A DNA stretch of 64,000 bases from Paenibacillus sp. J2TS4 (GTDB taxonomy: Bacteria > Bacillota > Bacilli > Paenibacillales > NBRC-103111), in assembly GCF_018403245.1 (NCBI RefSeq), contig NZ_BOSH01000009.1:1-64000 (forward strand). Reading direction: 5' to 3'. Under the pieces are notes generated by a model. The model was not told the DNA's origin, searched no databases, and saw only the letters and a program-made list of their open reading frames with translations. The position numbers and the translations under genes were made by a program. Of the stretch, positions 42,743-51,379 are shown piece after piece (position 1 is the stretch's first letter; every line of letters begins with the position of its first letter).

Positions 42743-43420
42743 TTATATCAAACCGCTATCCAAGCCTTGTTTTGTAACCTCGTAAGAAAGAATTCTTTGA
42801 CCTGTCCCACGGATGATCGGCTTTAACCATCCTTTATGACATAGCCTTTTTAGACGAGCTACCGCCGTACGATGATCGATAGAGAAATAACGGGAAATAT
42901 CGATAGGCCGGATAGGTCGAGCCAGAAATAAAGAGTAGCGCAAGATTTCATTATCTGCAAAAAATACCCTCTCCACATTGGCATTGGCTGATTCGTATCG
43001 ATTAAGCAATATACGCAGCAAATAAATACATAGATCAGGACGTTGAGCCACATCGTCATAAGCAAACGAAATAACGCGGAATCCCATACCGCTCAAAAAT
43101 GTTTCCCGATTCAGTTCGTTACAATATTTTCTACGATCCATGTTGGCAACATGTTCGCTGAAGCCTTTAATTTCAATGAGAATTCTCCATAATTTCGGTG
43201 CAAACACAAAATCAGCAAAATATGACCTTCCCCGCCAATCGGGCACTTCATATTCCGGATGCAGTTCATCGAAATGCCCCTTTAAAGGCCACCATATATT
43301 TTGGGCAAACAGGGTCTCCGCGTGCCCATGGCCTCTTTCCAATCTACCGCGTCTTTCTCCCGATCGTTTGTTTAGATGATCTTCGATGAAAGCCGAGTGT
43401 GCCTCTTTAAATCCTTTCAT
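42743..43420 (-). CDS. Putative PD-(D/E)xK nuclease with C-terminal HTH (paralogue B)
   Basis: 225 residues, start ATG 43420 with AAAGGAG upstream. Same architecture as the gene at 34112-34828: basic N-terminus RSGERRGRLERGHGHAETLF, core HPEYEVPDWRGRSYFADFVF with Asp, LIEIKGFSEHVANMDRRKY with E-x-K, GMGFRVISFAYDDVAQRPDL, and a C-terminal winged helix (IRPIDISRYFSIDHRTAVARL). The two proteins look roughly half identical. The putative catalytic D...ExK residues are kept in both. The gene is alone, between the 27-bp array and the 22-bp array. Function unknown. Confidence 0.7.
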   Translation of the reverse strand: MKGFKEAHSAFIEDHLNKRSGERRGRLERGHGHAETLFAQNIWWPLKGHFDELHPEYEVPDWRGRSYFADFVFAPKLWRILIEIKGFSEHVANMDRRKYCNELNRETFLSGMGFRVISFAYDDVAQRPDLCIYLLRILLNRYESANANVERVFFADNEILRYSLFLARPIRPIDISRYFSIDHRTAVARLKRLCHKGWLKPIIRGTGQRILSYEVTKQGLDSGLI

Positions 43421-43480
43421 ATTACATCAACTCCTTTTAATAAATTAGTCCCTTTAAAATTAGTCCCTTAGAAAAAAATA

Positions 43481-43516
43481 AACGCCCTCACTCATCAACA
43501 GATGAATAAGGACGTT
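43481..43516 (-). promoter_or_regulatory. Leader terminator/attenuator hairpin of paralogue B
   Basis: Minus strand: GTGACGAAGAACGTCC, then a 16-bp stem with loop TGTT (arms 43501-43516 and 43481-43496), then GCGTTTATTTTTTT. The gene starts 61 bases downstream. Compared with 34929-34964, several pairs change on both sides (C-G to T-A, T-A to T-G), so the stem, not only the sequence, is conserved. Confidence 0.72.
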
Positions 43517-43533
43517 CTTCGTCACTTGTTTTC

Positions 43534-43539
43534 ATTATA
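43534..43539 (-). promoter_or_regulatory. -10 box before the paralogue B leader
   Basis: TATAAT on the minus strand lies 8 bases before the GTGACGAAG leader, so the transcript would begin almost at the conserved 16-mer. A weak TGGATC lies 17 bases further up as a -35. Confidence 0.5.
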
Positions 43540-43771
43540 GAGTAAAATGGTGCATTGATCCAGCATGAAAGCTAGCGTCAATAATTAAAAATGAGTATCC
43601 GCTTGATCATTTGCATGATACGGAGTTCCGATCAAGAAACGGACTGCATGAGAACGCCTTCCTATGGCCGCAGAGATGTGCTGCACGCTTTGCCGCAAGC
43701 TTCCTGATAACTTCCACAAACTTACTGCTAAACTACCGCAGTCTTCATGATAACTTCCCTCAAACTTCCTC

Positions 43772-43988
43772 TAACTTCCCAACAGACTTCCTGCTAGCTT
43801 CCCTCAGTCTGCCCGCTAGCTTCCCTCAGTCTGCCCGCTAGCTTCCCTCAGTCTGCCCGCTAGCTTCCCTCAGTCTGCCCGCTAACTTCCCAACAGACTT
43901 CCTGCTAGCTTCCCTCAGTCTGCCCGCTACCTTCCCAACAGACTTCCTGCTAGCTTCCCTCAGTCTGCCCGCTAGCTTCCCAACAGAG
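43772..43988. repeat. 22/23-bp tandem repeat array (about 10 units)
   Basis: Main unit GCTAGCTTCCCTCAGTCTGC plus CC (22 bp), mixed with a 23-bp variant carrying CCCAACAGACTTCCT. The array runs up to the stop codon of the binding-protein gene at 43994. Each unit carries GCTAGC. There are no unique spacers between units, so it is a minisatellite and not CRISPR. Confidence 0.85.
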
Positions 43989-43993
43989 CTGGC

Positions 43994-45367
43994 TTACTTC
44001 AAATTAGCGGACCAGTTCTCTGCCCGCTTCTGAAGATCATCCAGAAATGGCTGGATGTCTGGCGCATTGCCTGTTGCCGCTTTACTGATAAAGCCGTTGA
44101 CCGCAGGAACAATGTCGCTCATAAAGAATGGATTGGCTTCGTCCATCAGCTCCGAGTGCCCGACTTCCGCAATTTGCAAAGCCGTCTGGATAAATTTATC
44201 CTCCTTATCGACGAAGTCGGCATTTTTCAAAGTAGGTGTATTGGAGAAATTCTCATAGAGATACTTCTGAGTCTGATAGCTCGACAAAAACTTCATCGCC
44301 TCCCAAGCAGCATCCACGTCCTTGGCATCCTTGGCCATGACGAACGGGTCGACTGCGACCCAGCCTTCCCCTTTAGGCCCCATATTCATACGGGATTCAA
44401 ACCGATCCAATAGCTCTTTATTGTTATTCGAGCGGTATTCACTCATCGTGGAACCGCCGGTCTGGTCAATTCCGATGGCGATGACATTCTTCTCCCTCCC
44501 GAAATTCTCCGCTCCCTGCGCGTTGACGAATCCGGCCGGAGGCAGCTTGGCGGCTTCCTTGAGCCACTCCATCACCTTAACCATTTCCGGAGTATTCAGC
44601 TTCCACTTGATCCCCTTCAAATCGGTCAGATTTCCTTCCGCCCCCGGGGCGTTAAAGGCCAGCGTCAGAGCTACGAAGGTAGAGCCGTTGAGCGAATTTC
44701 CGCTCCAATACAATCCATAGTTATCTTCGCCGGTCTTCGGATTTTTGCCGGTCATCTTCTTGGCCTTCTCCAATATTTCTTCCGGTGTCGGCTTCTCGGA
44801 AATCGGCTCGACGCCCCAATCCTCAAATAGCTGTTTATCAAAGACGATCAGCCTGCGTCCCAATATGGCGGGAATTCCGAATTGCTTGGACCCGTCCGGA
44901 GACTTGGTACTGTAAGAATTATTCCAGATTCCCTCCAAATAGATGCTCGGATCAAAGCTGCTATCCTTGGCAATCAAATCGTCAATATCGCGCAGCAGCC
45001 CTTCATTATACCATTGAGAGGCGAAAGCTCCTCCCGAATAGAGAATATCCACATCCTTGGACATCAGCATGGCCGTCTGCTTGGCCTTGGCATTCTCCCA
45101 TGGAATTTGATAAATCTCCAGCTTGATGTTTGGATACATCTTGTTAAAGGTTTGCTTCAAGTATTGATTGAGTCCTACCGTCTTTTTCCCGGTCTGGGCA
45201 TCGAGACCATTGTCCAGACTCCAACCGGCCAGTGCTACCCGAACGGTGCCCTTCATATCGGAAACTTTGCTGACATCCCCGTAGTCGCTTCCGCCAGAAC
45301 CCGAGGAACATGCGGCGATCGAAACCGCCATAAGGATGGAAAGCAGGATTAACACGATTTTTTTCAT
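43994..45367 (-). CDS. Sugar ABC transporter substrate-binding lipoprotein
   Basis: About 457 residues. Family 1 extracellular binding protein of CUT1 sugar transporters. A lipoprotein signal is visible: KKIVLILLSILMAVSIAAC with lipobox I-A-A-C. Later VDILYSGGAFASQWYNEGLLRDIDDL and EAMKFLSSYQTQKYLYENFS are typical of the group. ATG 45367 follows GGAAGGGG by 8 bases; the frame to 45409 has no better start. Two permease genes lie upstream in the same direction (45495, 46636). Substrate unknown, perhaps an oligosaccharide. Confidence 0.9.
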   Translation of the reverse strand: MKKIVLILLSILMAVSIAACSSGSGGSDYGDVSKVSDMKGTVRVALAGWSLDNGLDAQTGKKTVGLNQYLKQTFNKMYPNIKLEIYQIPWENAKAKQTAMLMSKDVDILYSGGAFASQWYNEGLLRDIDDLIAKDSSFDPSIYLEGIWNNSYSTKSPDGSKQFGIPAILGRRLIVFDKQLFEDWGVEPISEKPTPEEILEKAKKMTGKNPKTGEDNYGLYWSGNSLNGSTFVALTLAFNAPGAEGNLTDLKGIKWKLNTPEMVKVMEWLKEAAKLPPAGFVNAQGAENFGREKNVIAIGIDQTGGSTMSEYRSNNNKELLDRFESRMNMGPKGEGWVAVDPFVMAKDAKDVDAAWEAMKFLSSYQTQKYLYENFSNTPTLKNADFVDKEDKFIQTALQIAEVGHSELMDEANPFFMSDIVPAVNGFISKAATGNAPDIQPFLDDLQKRAENWSANLK

Positions 45368-45494
45368 GGAATAACCCCTTCCTTTTTTATGAACTCCGGT
45401 TGAAAGCATAAATTTTGCTGAAGGGACGATCCGCTTCTTGCTAAGCCACGGGATCTCTCTCCATTTAGAACCATTTGCCGCGCCCGCGGAAATG

Positions 45495-46391
45495 CTATTG
45501 TTTAATTCCCGTCAATGCAATACTTTCAATAATGTAGCGCTGCAGGAACAAGTAGACGACAACGACCGGAATAAGGCTCACTGTAGTTGCCGCCATAATA
45601 ATGGACGGCTGTTGGTTGATGCCGTTGTTATAGGTGAACATGGCCAACCCGATCTGGATTGTATATTTATCTGGAGTTTTGAGCGCAAGCAGCGGCCACA
45701 GCATATCGTTCCACACTCCGAGAAAAAGCAAAATGATCATCGTTGCGATAATGGGAGTGCATAAAGGAAAATAAATTTTCCAAAAAACCGAGAATTCGCT
45801 GGCTCCATCAATGACCCCTGCTTCCCTTAAGCTGGATGGCAATTGATCGATGAACGCCTTCGCCAGGAACGTACCGAACGCATAGTTCATAGCGGGCAGG
45901 TAGAATGCCCAATACGTATCAATCAGCCCGATTTTGCTGAATAACAGATACTGCGGGATCATCGTCATCTCGAACGGGATCATCATTGTGCTTAATGCCA
46001 GCAGCAAGACGATGTTCGCTCCTTTGAAACGGATTTTGGACAAGGAATAACCCGACAGCAGCGCGGACATAGCACTTACAAAAATAACTCCGGCGCTGAC
46101 CAGAACCGAGTTCAATATATACCTGCCCATTGGAATGTTGGTAAAAGCCGCTTCATACGTCTTCAAGGACGGCTCTTCCGGCCAAATCTTCGGAGGGAAA
46201 GTAATGTTTAGACGGGCCCCCCAGTCAAAGCTTGTGATCAGCATCCATAAAAATGGAATGATCATAACAAAAGAGCCAAGAAAAAGAAGGATGAAAAGGA
46301 AGGTCTGTGTCGCGGTTTCCCTTCTTCGTCGACTGCCGACTTCGGGCTGCACCAATGGTGATTGCGGCTGCAGGGTGTTGGTTTGGGACAA
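45495..46391 (-). CDS. Sugar ABC transporter permease, MalG-like
   Basis: 298 residues, six helices, CUT1 inner-membrane subunit. The EAA loop is visible: SLREAGVIDGASEFSVFWKIYFPLCTP (given here as residues about 182-208), which contacts the ATPase. Start TTG 46391 is 7 bases after GGGGGAG. A 244-base gap separates it from the MalF-like gene upstream; I see no gene in that gap. No ATPase gene is nearby, so it probably shares a general MsmX-type ATPase. Confidence 0.92.
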   Translation of the reverse strand: MSQTNTLQPQSPLVQPEVGSRRRRETATQTFLFILLFLGSFVMIIPFLWMLITSFDWGARLNITFPPKIWPEEPSLKTYEAAFTNIPMGRYILNSVLVSAGVIFVSAMSALLSGYSLSKIRFKGANIVLLLALSTMMIPFEMTMIPQYLLFSKIGLIDTYWAFYLPAMNYAFGTFLAKAFIDQLPSSLREAGVIDGASEFSVFWKIYFPLCTPIIATMIILLFLGVWNDMLWPLLALKTPDKYTIQIGLAMFTYNNGINQQPSIIMAATTVSLIPVVVVYLFLQRYIIESIALTGIKQ

Positions 46392-46635
46392 TGCTCTCCC
46401 CCCTTAAGAAGTTTCTACTTTAACTGCCATTCGACTTCTCATGGACTCGCCCCCCGAATGGTCAATAAAAATAAATAGCTTTAATCGTCTGCGACAAGCT
46501 TCTCCCCTCCAAAGTAAGCGTTTACCATTATATTCGGTCCTTATGGTTACGGGAACAGGCGCAATATAATTTTGTGGAATCCCGCTCTTTTACGCTCTTG
46601 AGAAGCTTCTAACGGGCTTCAATAACAGGGACGGT

Positions 46636-47586
46636 TTAGTCGATGCTGTTCTTCCTCCGATTCATCAGCATCATGAAGATAGTCAAAATCAAAATGATAA
46701 TGAACAGTAAATAGGAAGCTGCCGTCGCCACTCCCATCTGGGAAGCGAGGAAAGCATTACGGTAAATGTACAGAACTGCGGTCATTAAGCTGCCGCCCGG
46801 ATTGCCTGCGGTGCCTCCGATTAACCATACATCGGTAAATCTCTTCATTCCGCCGATCGTTCCCATAATCAGCATGAAAACAAAAATCGGCCTCAGATAC
46901 GGAATTGTGATGTAGTACCACCGCTTCAGCCCTCCCGCTCCATCCACCTCCGCCGCTTCATACAGATCCCGGGGAACGCTTTGCAGGCCGGCGAGGAAAA
47001 TGATCGTATTGTAGCCAAGAGCTCCCCATAAACTCATCAGCACGATGCTGAACCGGGAATATCGGGGATCGGTGAACCAGCCGACCGGCTCGATATTGAA
47101 CCAACCGACAACGAAGTTCAGCAATCCTTCTTTAGCCGGATAAAACAGAAAGGAGAATAACAAGCTGGTGGCAACAGCCGAGACAACGTTGGGAAGAAAA
47201 TAAACGCCTTTAAAAAAGTTTTTACCCAGATCCCATTTCAGACTATTGATCAAGCTTGCGAGGATAAAGGATAAACCAATTCCAAGAATAACTGAGAATA
47301 TGCCCATATAGAACGTGTTGTATAAAGACTGCCAGAAAATCGGATCCTTCATAACATACTCGTAATTGCTCGCACCAACCCATGTGCCGGACATCGCGGA
47401 TCCGCCGGTCTGGAGGAAGCTCATATACAGGGCGGCAAACATGGGATATATGGCGAACGCCAGCACTCCGATAATCAAAGGGGTGCTAAACAAATAACCC
47501 ATCCAGTCGTTGCGGGTAAGGAATCGTTTGCGGCGTCGCACAGGTACTCGCGGTCGATCGATATCCACTCCGGTTTTTAAGGGCAA
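46636..47586 (-). CDS. Sugar ABC transporter permease, MalF-like
   Basis: About 316 residues from TTG 47586, which lies 8 bases after GGAGGAGGG; an open frame reaches 47619 with a GTG. Six helices, first FSTPLIIGVLAFAIYPMFAALYMSF, and the EAA loop DLYEAAEVDGAGGLKRWYYITIPYL. Pairs with the MalG-like permease. First gene of the importer operon; the 440-base region before it (47620-48062) contains no gene I can support apart from one short hairpin repeat. Confidence 0.9.
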   Translation of the reverse strand: MPLKTGVDIDRPRVPVRRRKRFLTRNDWMGYLFSTPLIIGVLAFAIYPMFAALYMSFLQTGGSAMSGTWVGASNYEYVMKDPIFWQSLYNTFYMGIFSVILGIGLSFILASLINSLKWDLGKNFFKGVYFLPNVVSAVATSLLFSFLFYPAKEGLLNFVVGWFNIEPVGWFTDPRYSRFSIVLMSLWGALGYNTIIFLAGLQSVPRDLYEAAEVDGAGGLKRWYYITIPYLRPIFVFMLIMGTIGGMKRFTDVWLIGGTAGNPGGSLMTAVLYIYRNAFLASQMGVATAASYLLFIIILILTIFMMLMNRRKNSID

Positions 47587-47619
47587 GTCAAGATCCCTCC
47601 TCCGATGTCGAAATTCCAC

Positions 47620-48062
47620 TTTATTTACTTACAAACCCAGTTTGGTGTGGGCATGCCCCAACTGTTTGGCGGGCTACGCTCCAACCGTCTGACTCCATTA
47701 TCCTTTCCTCCAAAGGCAGCCTGACAGAGAAAGCATGGACTACTGTGTCTGCATTCCAAGCTACCGCCACCTCCGTCGCCGCTACCACCTCCCTGGTTCA
47801 CAGAAATAAGGTATCACCAAAAATACTACAACTGCCAACGGCTAACGCCAATGTCATAGAATCACTTAATTTTGCACAATTTTCAGATAATTATGATAAT
47901 ACATCTTAATCATTTATCCCATTAACCAATAAAAGTGGAGCATTTTCAGTTAGGGGTGGATAAAAATCAGCTAAGGCGATCTTAACGAAAAGTTTACCCG
48001 ATGTTGATTTATCTCTAACAGATTCCAGGTAGTCTAAACATAAGGTAGAAAAAGGCTTTACT
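47620..48062. other. Divergent intergenic region
   Basis: Upstream regions of the MalF-like gene (minus) and the phosphoesterase (plus). AT-rich in its right half; contains one AAAGTGGA...TTTCAGTT repeat at about 47929. It probably holds both promoters and the site for the AraC-type regulator, but I cannot single out a convincing site. Confidence 0.4.
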
Positions 48063-48095
48063 ATGACCTACATTATCTTCAGGGAGGTTGATCGA

Positions 48096-48950
48096 ATGAA
48101 ACTGGCGTTATTGGGTGATCTGCATTATCCGCGATTACATCATGGCACACCCGAGCTGATTCGCATCCGGGACCGGTTCTACAGCGGAATGCTTCGGCAA
48201 TTCGCACTAAGCCGTGCGGATGTCTACATTTCATTGGGAGATCTTACGAACGAAGGGGTCCCCGAAGAACTGTCCGGGATAATGGAGTTATGGAAGGATT
48301 GCTCGCCGGGAAATAAGCTGGTCCATGTCATCGGCAACCACGACGCTTATTCGCTGCCCAAATCAGAAATTCGGACCTATACAAGGCAGGAACGATATTA
48401 TTCTGTCGATACAGATGAAGCGGTGCTGTTAATTGTAGATACGGCAAGAGAAATGAACCCGCGGGATTGGGGAGGGTTCCTCGACTCCGAGCAGCTCGAT
48501 TGGCTGGATGCGAAGATCATCGAATCTGCGAGCAAGCCTGTGCTTGTCTTTGCTCACCATCCTGTATACGATACGACCTCCCGTTCGACTCAGGATAAGC
48601 TGTCCGTTCATCCCAAGGTTGATATCTGGAGTATTTTAAAGAAAAAAAAGGGTTACGGCTTCTACTTCAATGGCCATAACCATCAAAATTCAATCTGTCG
48701 CCGAGACCAGTGGCACTTTATTCAGACGGCCGCTTGTCTCGATATTCCGGGCTACCGTCTGGTAGAAATCAAGGACGGCCTAATCCAGATCCAACTCGTC
48801 CGCCTTATAGATGATCAGATGCTGGAGCAAGCTGAGTCGCTAGGGTTGCAAATGGTCTACTTCCACCCTATGACGGAAGCGCTCGGCCAGTCTCGGGATT
48901 GGAACCTGACGATTTCTCTGACAGATTCCAGCGCCGTAATCGGGCTATAA
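48096..48950 (+). CDS. Calcineurin-like metallophosphoesterase
   Basis: 284 residues from ATG 48096 (AGGGAGG 8 bases upstream; the open frame starts at 48063). The five motifs are visible: GDLHY, SLGDLTNEG, GNHDAY, AHHPVY and NGHNHQNS, which bind two metal ions. Members hydrolyse phosphomonoesters or diesters such as cyclic nucleotides or glycerophosphodiesters; the substrate is unknown. Divergent from the sugar importer and convergent (no gap) with the response-regulator gene, so it may take part in the same sugar-phosphate response. Confidence 0.88.
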   Translation: MKLALLGDLHYPRLHHGTPELIRIRDRFYSGMLRQFALSRADVYISLGDLTNEGVPEELSGIMELWKDCSPGNKLVHVIGNHDAYSLPKSEIRTYTRQERYYSVDTDEAVLLIVDTAREMNPRDWGGFLDSEQLDWLDAKIIESASKPVLVFAHHPVYDTTSRSTQDKLSVHPKVDIWSILKKKKGYGFYFNGHNHQNSICRRDQWHFIQTAACLDIPGYRLVEIKDGLIQIQLVRLIDDQMLEQAESLGLQMVYFHPMTEALGQSRDWNLTISLTDSSAVIGL

Positions 48951-50660
48951 CTATATAAACTGACTATCCCGCACTTTCGAATGGCTCTCTCGATCTTGCC
49001 CCTTATCGTTCATGGAGTGCTTGAATTCCATTGGACTCAGGCCGGTGTGCTGCTTGAATACCCGGCTGAAATAACGGAAATCGCTAAAGCCTATCTTATC
49101 TGATATTTCGGATACCGTATCTGAGGTCTGCATGATTAGCTGCTTAGCCCTGTCCACCCGGATTCCATTCAAATAACGGGTGAAATTGATGCCGGTTTCC
49201 AGCTTGAAAAGCTGGGATAAATAATTTTTATTCATATGAAAATGCTTGGCTGTTTGCTCCAGTGTAATTTTGTTGGCATAGTTCACGGATAAGTAGCTTT
49301 GAATTTCCACGATGACTCTTCTTCTCCCCGTATCCATCAGCCTCCGCTTGCGGTCCAGCAAGTAAGAGCAATACTGCTTCAGGCTGTCCTTGGTCCGGTC
49401 GATGCTCCAATGAAGGTTGAACCCCCGTGCCCCCCATTCTTCGACCGGGCCTACATCTTTAGCAGACGGATAGCTGTTAAGCTCCATCGCACACACTCTC
49501 ATTAAAGCGGCCGCTTTATCGATACATATCTCCGCAGTTCGGATGGAGCAACGGTCTTCCTGCAGCAAGGCAAAATACTCCTCAATCGTCTCCAGTGCCT
49601 CCTCTTCTTTGCCATAGGTAAGCGCATGCGTGATCCGCTGCCGGAAACGGCTGTCAAAGAGAGCGATCAGGTCACAATCTTTGCCGGCATTCGGCTGGAC
49701 AAGCGAGTCCGACGAATCCTCCGGATAGTCCGGCAATTCACGACTATGCACAGTCGAGCTCTCCTTGCGAAACATGTTTAACTCTGCGGCTTTCTTCGCA
49801 TTGTGGTAGGCTGTTAACAGACGCTCCAAATGGCACAGGCCGCTTATGCCAAAACGAACGTCCAGCTTAAGATATTTCTGGATATGACCAGCCAATTCTA
49901 TCCACCTTCGGGTCAGTCTGTTTTCATAGTCGCACAGGCTTTCTTGCGGGCGGCTATCCATGATGAATACATATTCGTCATGCTCCACTGTGAAGAAATC
50001 CAGATCTTCATATTTTTTAATAAAGTCCTCGATCAAATTGATCAGCGAGAAGCTGATCAGGTAGCTGCCGTCTTCGCCGAATCGAAATAAAGCCTCCTTC
50101 AAATTCACTTGCATGACTGTCACGGAGAACCGGGAAAGAGTCGAACGGAGACGGTACAGACTGGACATTTCTTTGATCTGAGCTGCCGCATGCTTATAGG
50201 TCAGAATATCTCTAAAGAAGCTTCCCACTTTATAGTGATCCTCCGTCAGGACGCTCTGCCTTCCGCTCTTCGGCTTTTTCTCCTCTATCATTTGTTTAGC
50301 GATTCTGCTAACGCATTCCGTCAGGTCATCGGGCCGGATCGTCATCTTCAACAAATAATCGGAGGCCCCAAGCAGCAGGGCTTCCTTAACATACGCGAAA
50401 TCATTGGTGCAGCTTAAGACAATAAATTTGCAGGAGGACTTGCGGGCTTTGACCTGCCGGATCAGCTCCATTCCATTGATGTCCGGCATGATCATATCGG
50501 TAATGATTAAATCGGGCTGCCAATCGTCTAAACGGTCTATAACTTCCTTCCCACTTGACGCTTCCTCTACCCTGCTGAAACTCAGCTCTTTCCAGGGTAC
50601 GGAAAGACGGATTCCATGACGGACAATGGCCTCATCGTCAACTATGACCAGATTCAGCAT
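48951..50660 (-). CDS. Response regulator, REC + AraC-type DNA-binding domain
   Basis: About 569 residues (start ATG 50660, six bases after GGAAGG; 50666 also possible). N-terminal receiver: LVIVDDEAIVRHG, phosphoacceptor Asp in LIITDMIMPDINGMEL, and the conserved Lys in YLLKMTI. A long middle region (about 140-460) follows. Two AraC helix-turn-helices are at the end: ITLEQTAKHFHMNKNYLSQL and SDKIGFSDFRYFSRVFKQHTG. This YesN type normally works with a YesM-type kinase encoded just upstream and activates a sugar importer. Here only the last codons of that kinase remain (50681-50790). Confidence 0.92.
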   Translation of the reverse strand: MLNLVIVDDEAIVRHGIRLSVPWKELSFSRVEEASSGKEVIDRLDDWQPDLIITDMIMPDINGMELIRQVKARKSSCKFIVLSCTNDFAYVKEALLLGASDYLLKMTIRPDDLTECVSRIAKQMIEEKKPKSGRQSVLTEDHYKVGSFFRDILTYKHAAAQIKEMSSLYRLRSTLSRFSVTVMQVNLKEALFRFGEDGSYLISFSLINLIEDFIKKYEDLDFFTVEHDEYVFIMDSRPQESLCDYENRLTRRWIELAGHIQKYLKLDVRFGISGLCHLERLLTAYHNAKKAAELNMFRKESSTVHSRELPDYPEDSSDSLVQPNAGKDCDLIALFDSRFRQRITHALTYGKEEEALETIEEYFALLQEDRCSIRTAEICIDKAAALMRVCAMELNSYPSAKDVGPVEEWGARGFNLHWSIDRTKDSLKQYCSYLLDRKRRLMDTGRRRVIVEIQSYLSVNYANKITLEQTAKHFHMNKNYLSQLFKLETGINFTRYLNGIRVDRAKQLIMQTSDTVSEISDKIGFSDFRYFSRVFKQHTGLSPMEFKHSMNDKGQDRESHSKVRDSQFI

Positions 50661-50680
50661 CCTCATCCTTCCTTTCGTTA

Positions 50681-50790
50681 TTAAGGCAGTGTGACCGCAA
50701 CTATCATCCCTTCTCCGGAGCGCTTTCGCGCTGGTCCTGTGGTATTGCCTTCCTGCTCCACAATGACCACCGTCCGGTATCGCTGTATTA
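50681..50790 (-). pseudogene. 3' remnant of the partner sensor histidine kinase
   Basis: Directly upstream of the response regulator, a minus-strand frame ends RSGEGMIVAVTLP then TAA, 20 bases before the regulator start. This matches the usual end of YesM-type kinases (G-x-G-T-x-V-x-V-x-L-P). Further upstream only unrelated sequence is seen up to the small gene at 51198; the kinase body of about 570 residues is gone. Confidence 0.55.
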
Positions 50791-51197
50791 TATTCGTTGG
50801 GATGTAATCTTTTTCCTACTGCGTTCGAGGGAAATAATGGTCTTTAATCCTGAATAAGGTTTCCAAGCCGGGAGGAGACATTAATTGGGAGGCATTATTC
50901 CGAAGATAAACTAATTCAGTGGGGAGGATTCTCTGATTAAGGTGCAAATGTACACCCCAATCCTGTAGATTTAGCAACTAGAGCCCCACTAGTTGCGACT
51001 CTCTAAATCATCAGACTTATTGAAATGCCATTTGGAACAACCCATGGTCATTAAGTGTCTATCATTCAAGAAGAGACAATCTACTTAGCAAGAATAATAG
51101 ATTTGCCTAAATATTTAGCGGAGGATAGATCTAGGATGCTGCTGGATTGACCATTATTTATTAAAAGAACGAGAGTAAACGTAAAGGGGGGTACATA
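50791..51197. other. Intergenic region, no gene seen
   Basis: About 400 bases with many stops in all frames. A TAGCAACTAGAGCCCCACTA/GTTGC inverted pair lies near 50978-50998. It probably marks the deletion scar of the kinase gene and holds the promoter of the small gene at 51198. Confidence 0.4.
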
Positions 51198-51329
51198 ATG
51201 ACCTGGATCATCGTTATTCTGCTCTTAATCAATACGGCCATTCTATTAAACATTAATTACAAAATTAAAGGACGGGATTTGGCCCAGGAGGCCTACGAGA
51301 GAGATCAGCAAAATAAACAGCGAAACTAA
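51198..51329 (+). CDS. Small single-helix membrane protein, 43 residues
   Basis: MTWIIVILLLINTAILLNIN forms one membrane helix, followed by a charged tail (KIKGRDLAQEAYERDQQNKQ). A strong AAAGGGGGG site lies before the ATG, so translation is likely. Too short for most automatic calls. Lies 50 bases before a secreted-protein gene in the same direction. Function unknown. Confidence 0.6.
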   Translation: MTWIIVILLLINTAILLNINYKIKGRDLAQEAYERDQQNKQRN

Positions 51330-51379
51330 AAGAAAGGAAAAGCGTACCTATTTATGATTAAGGAAGGAAGTGTGGCGAT

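Noticed and set aside
43772..43988. CRISPR array
   Set aside because: Units are contiguous with no unique spacers, and no cas genes are present. Same reasoning for 42022-42372.
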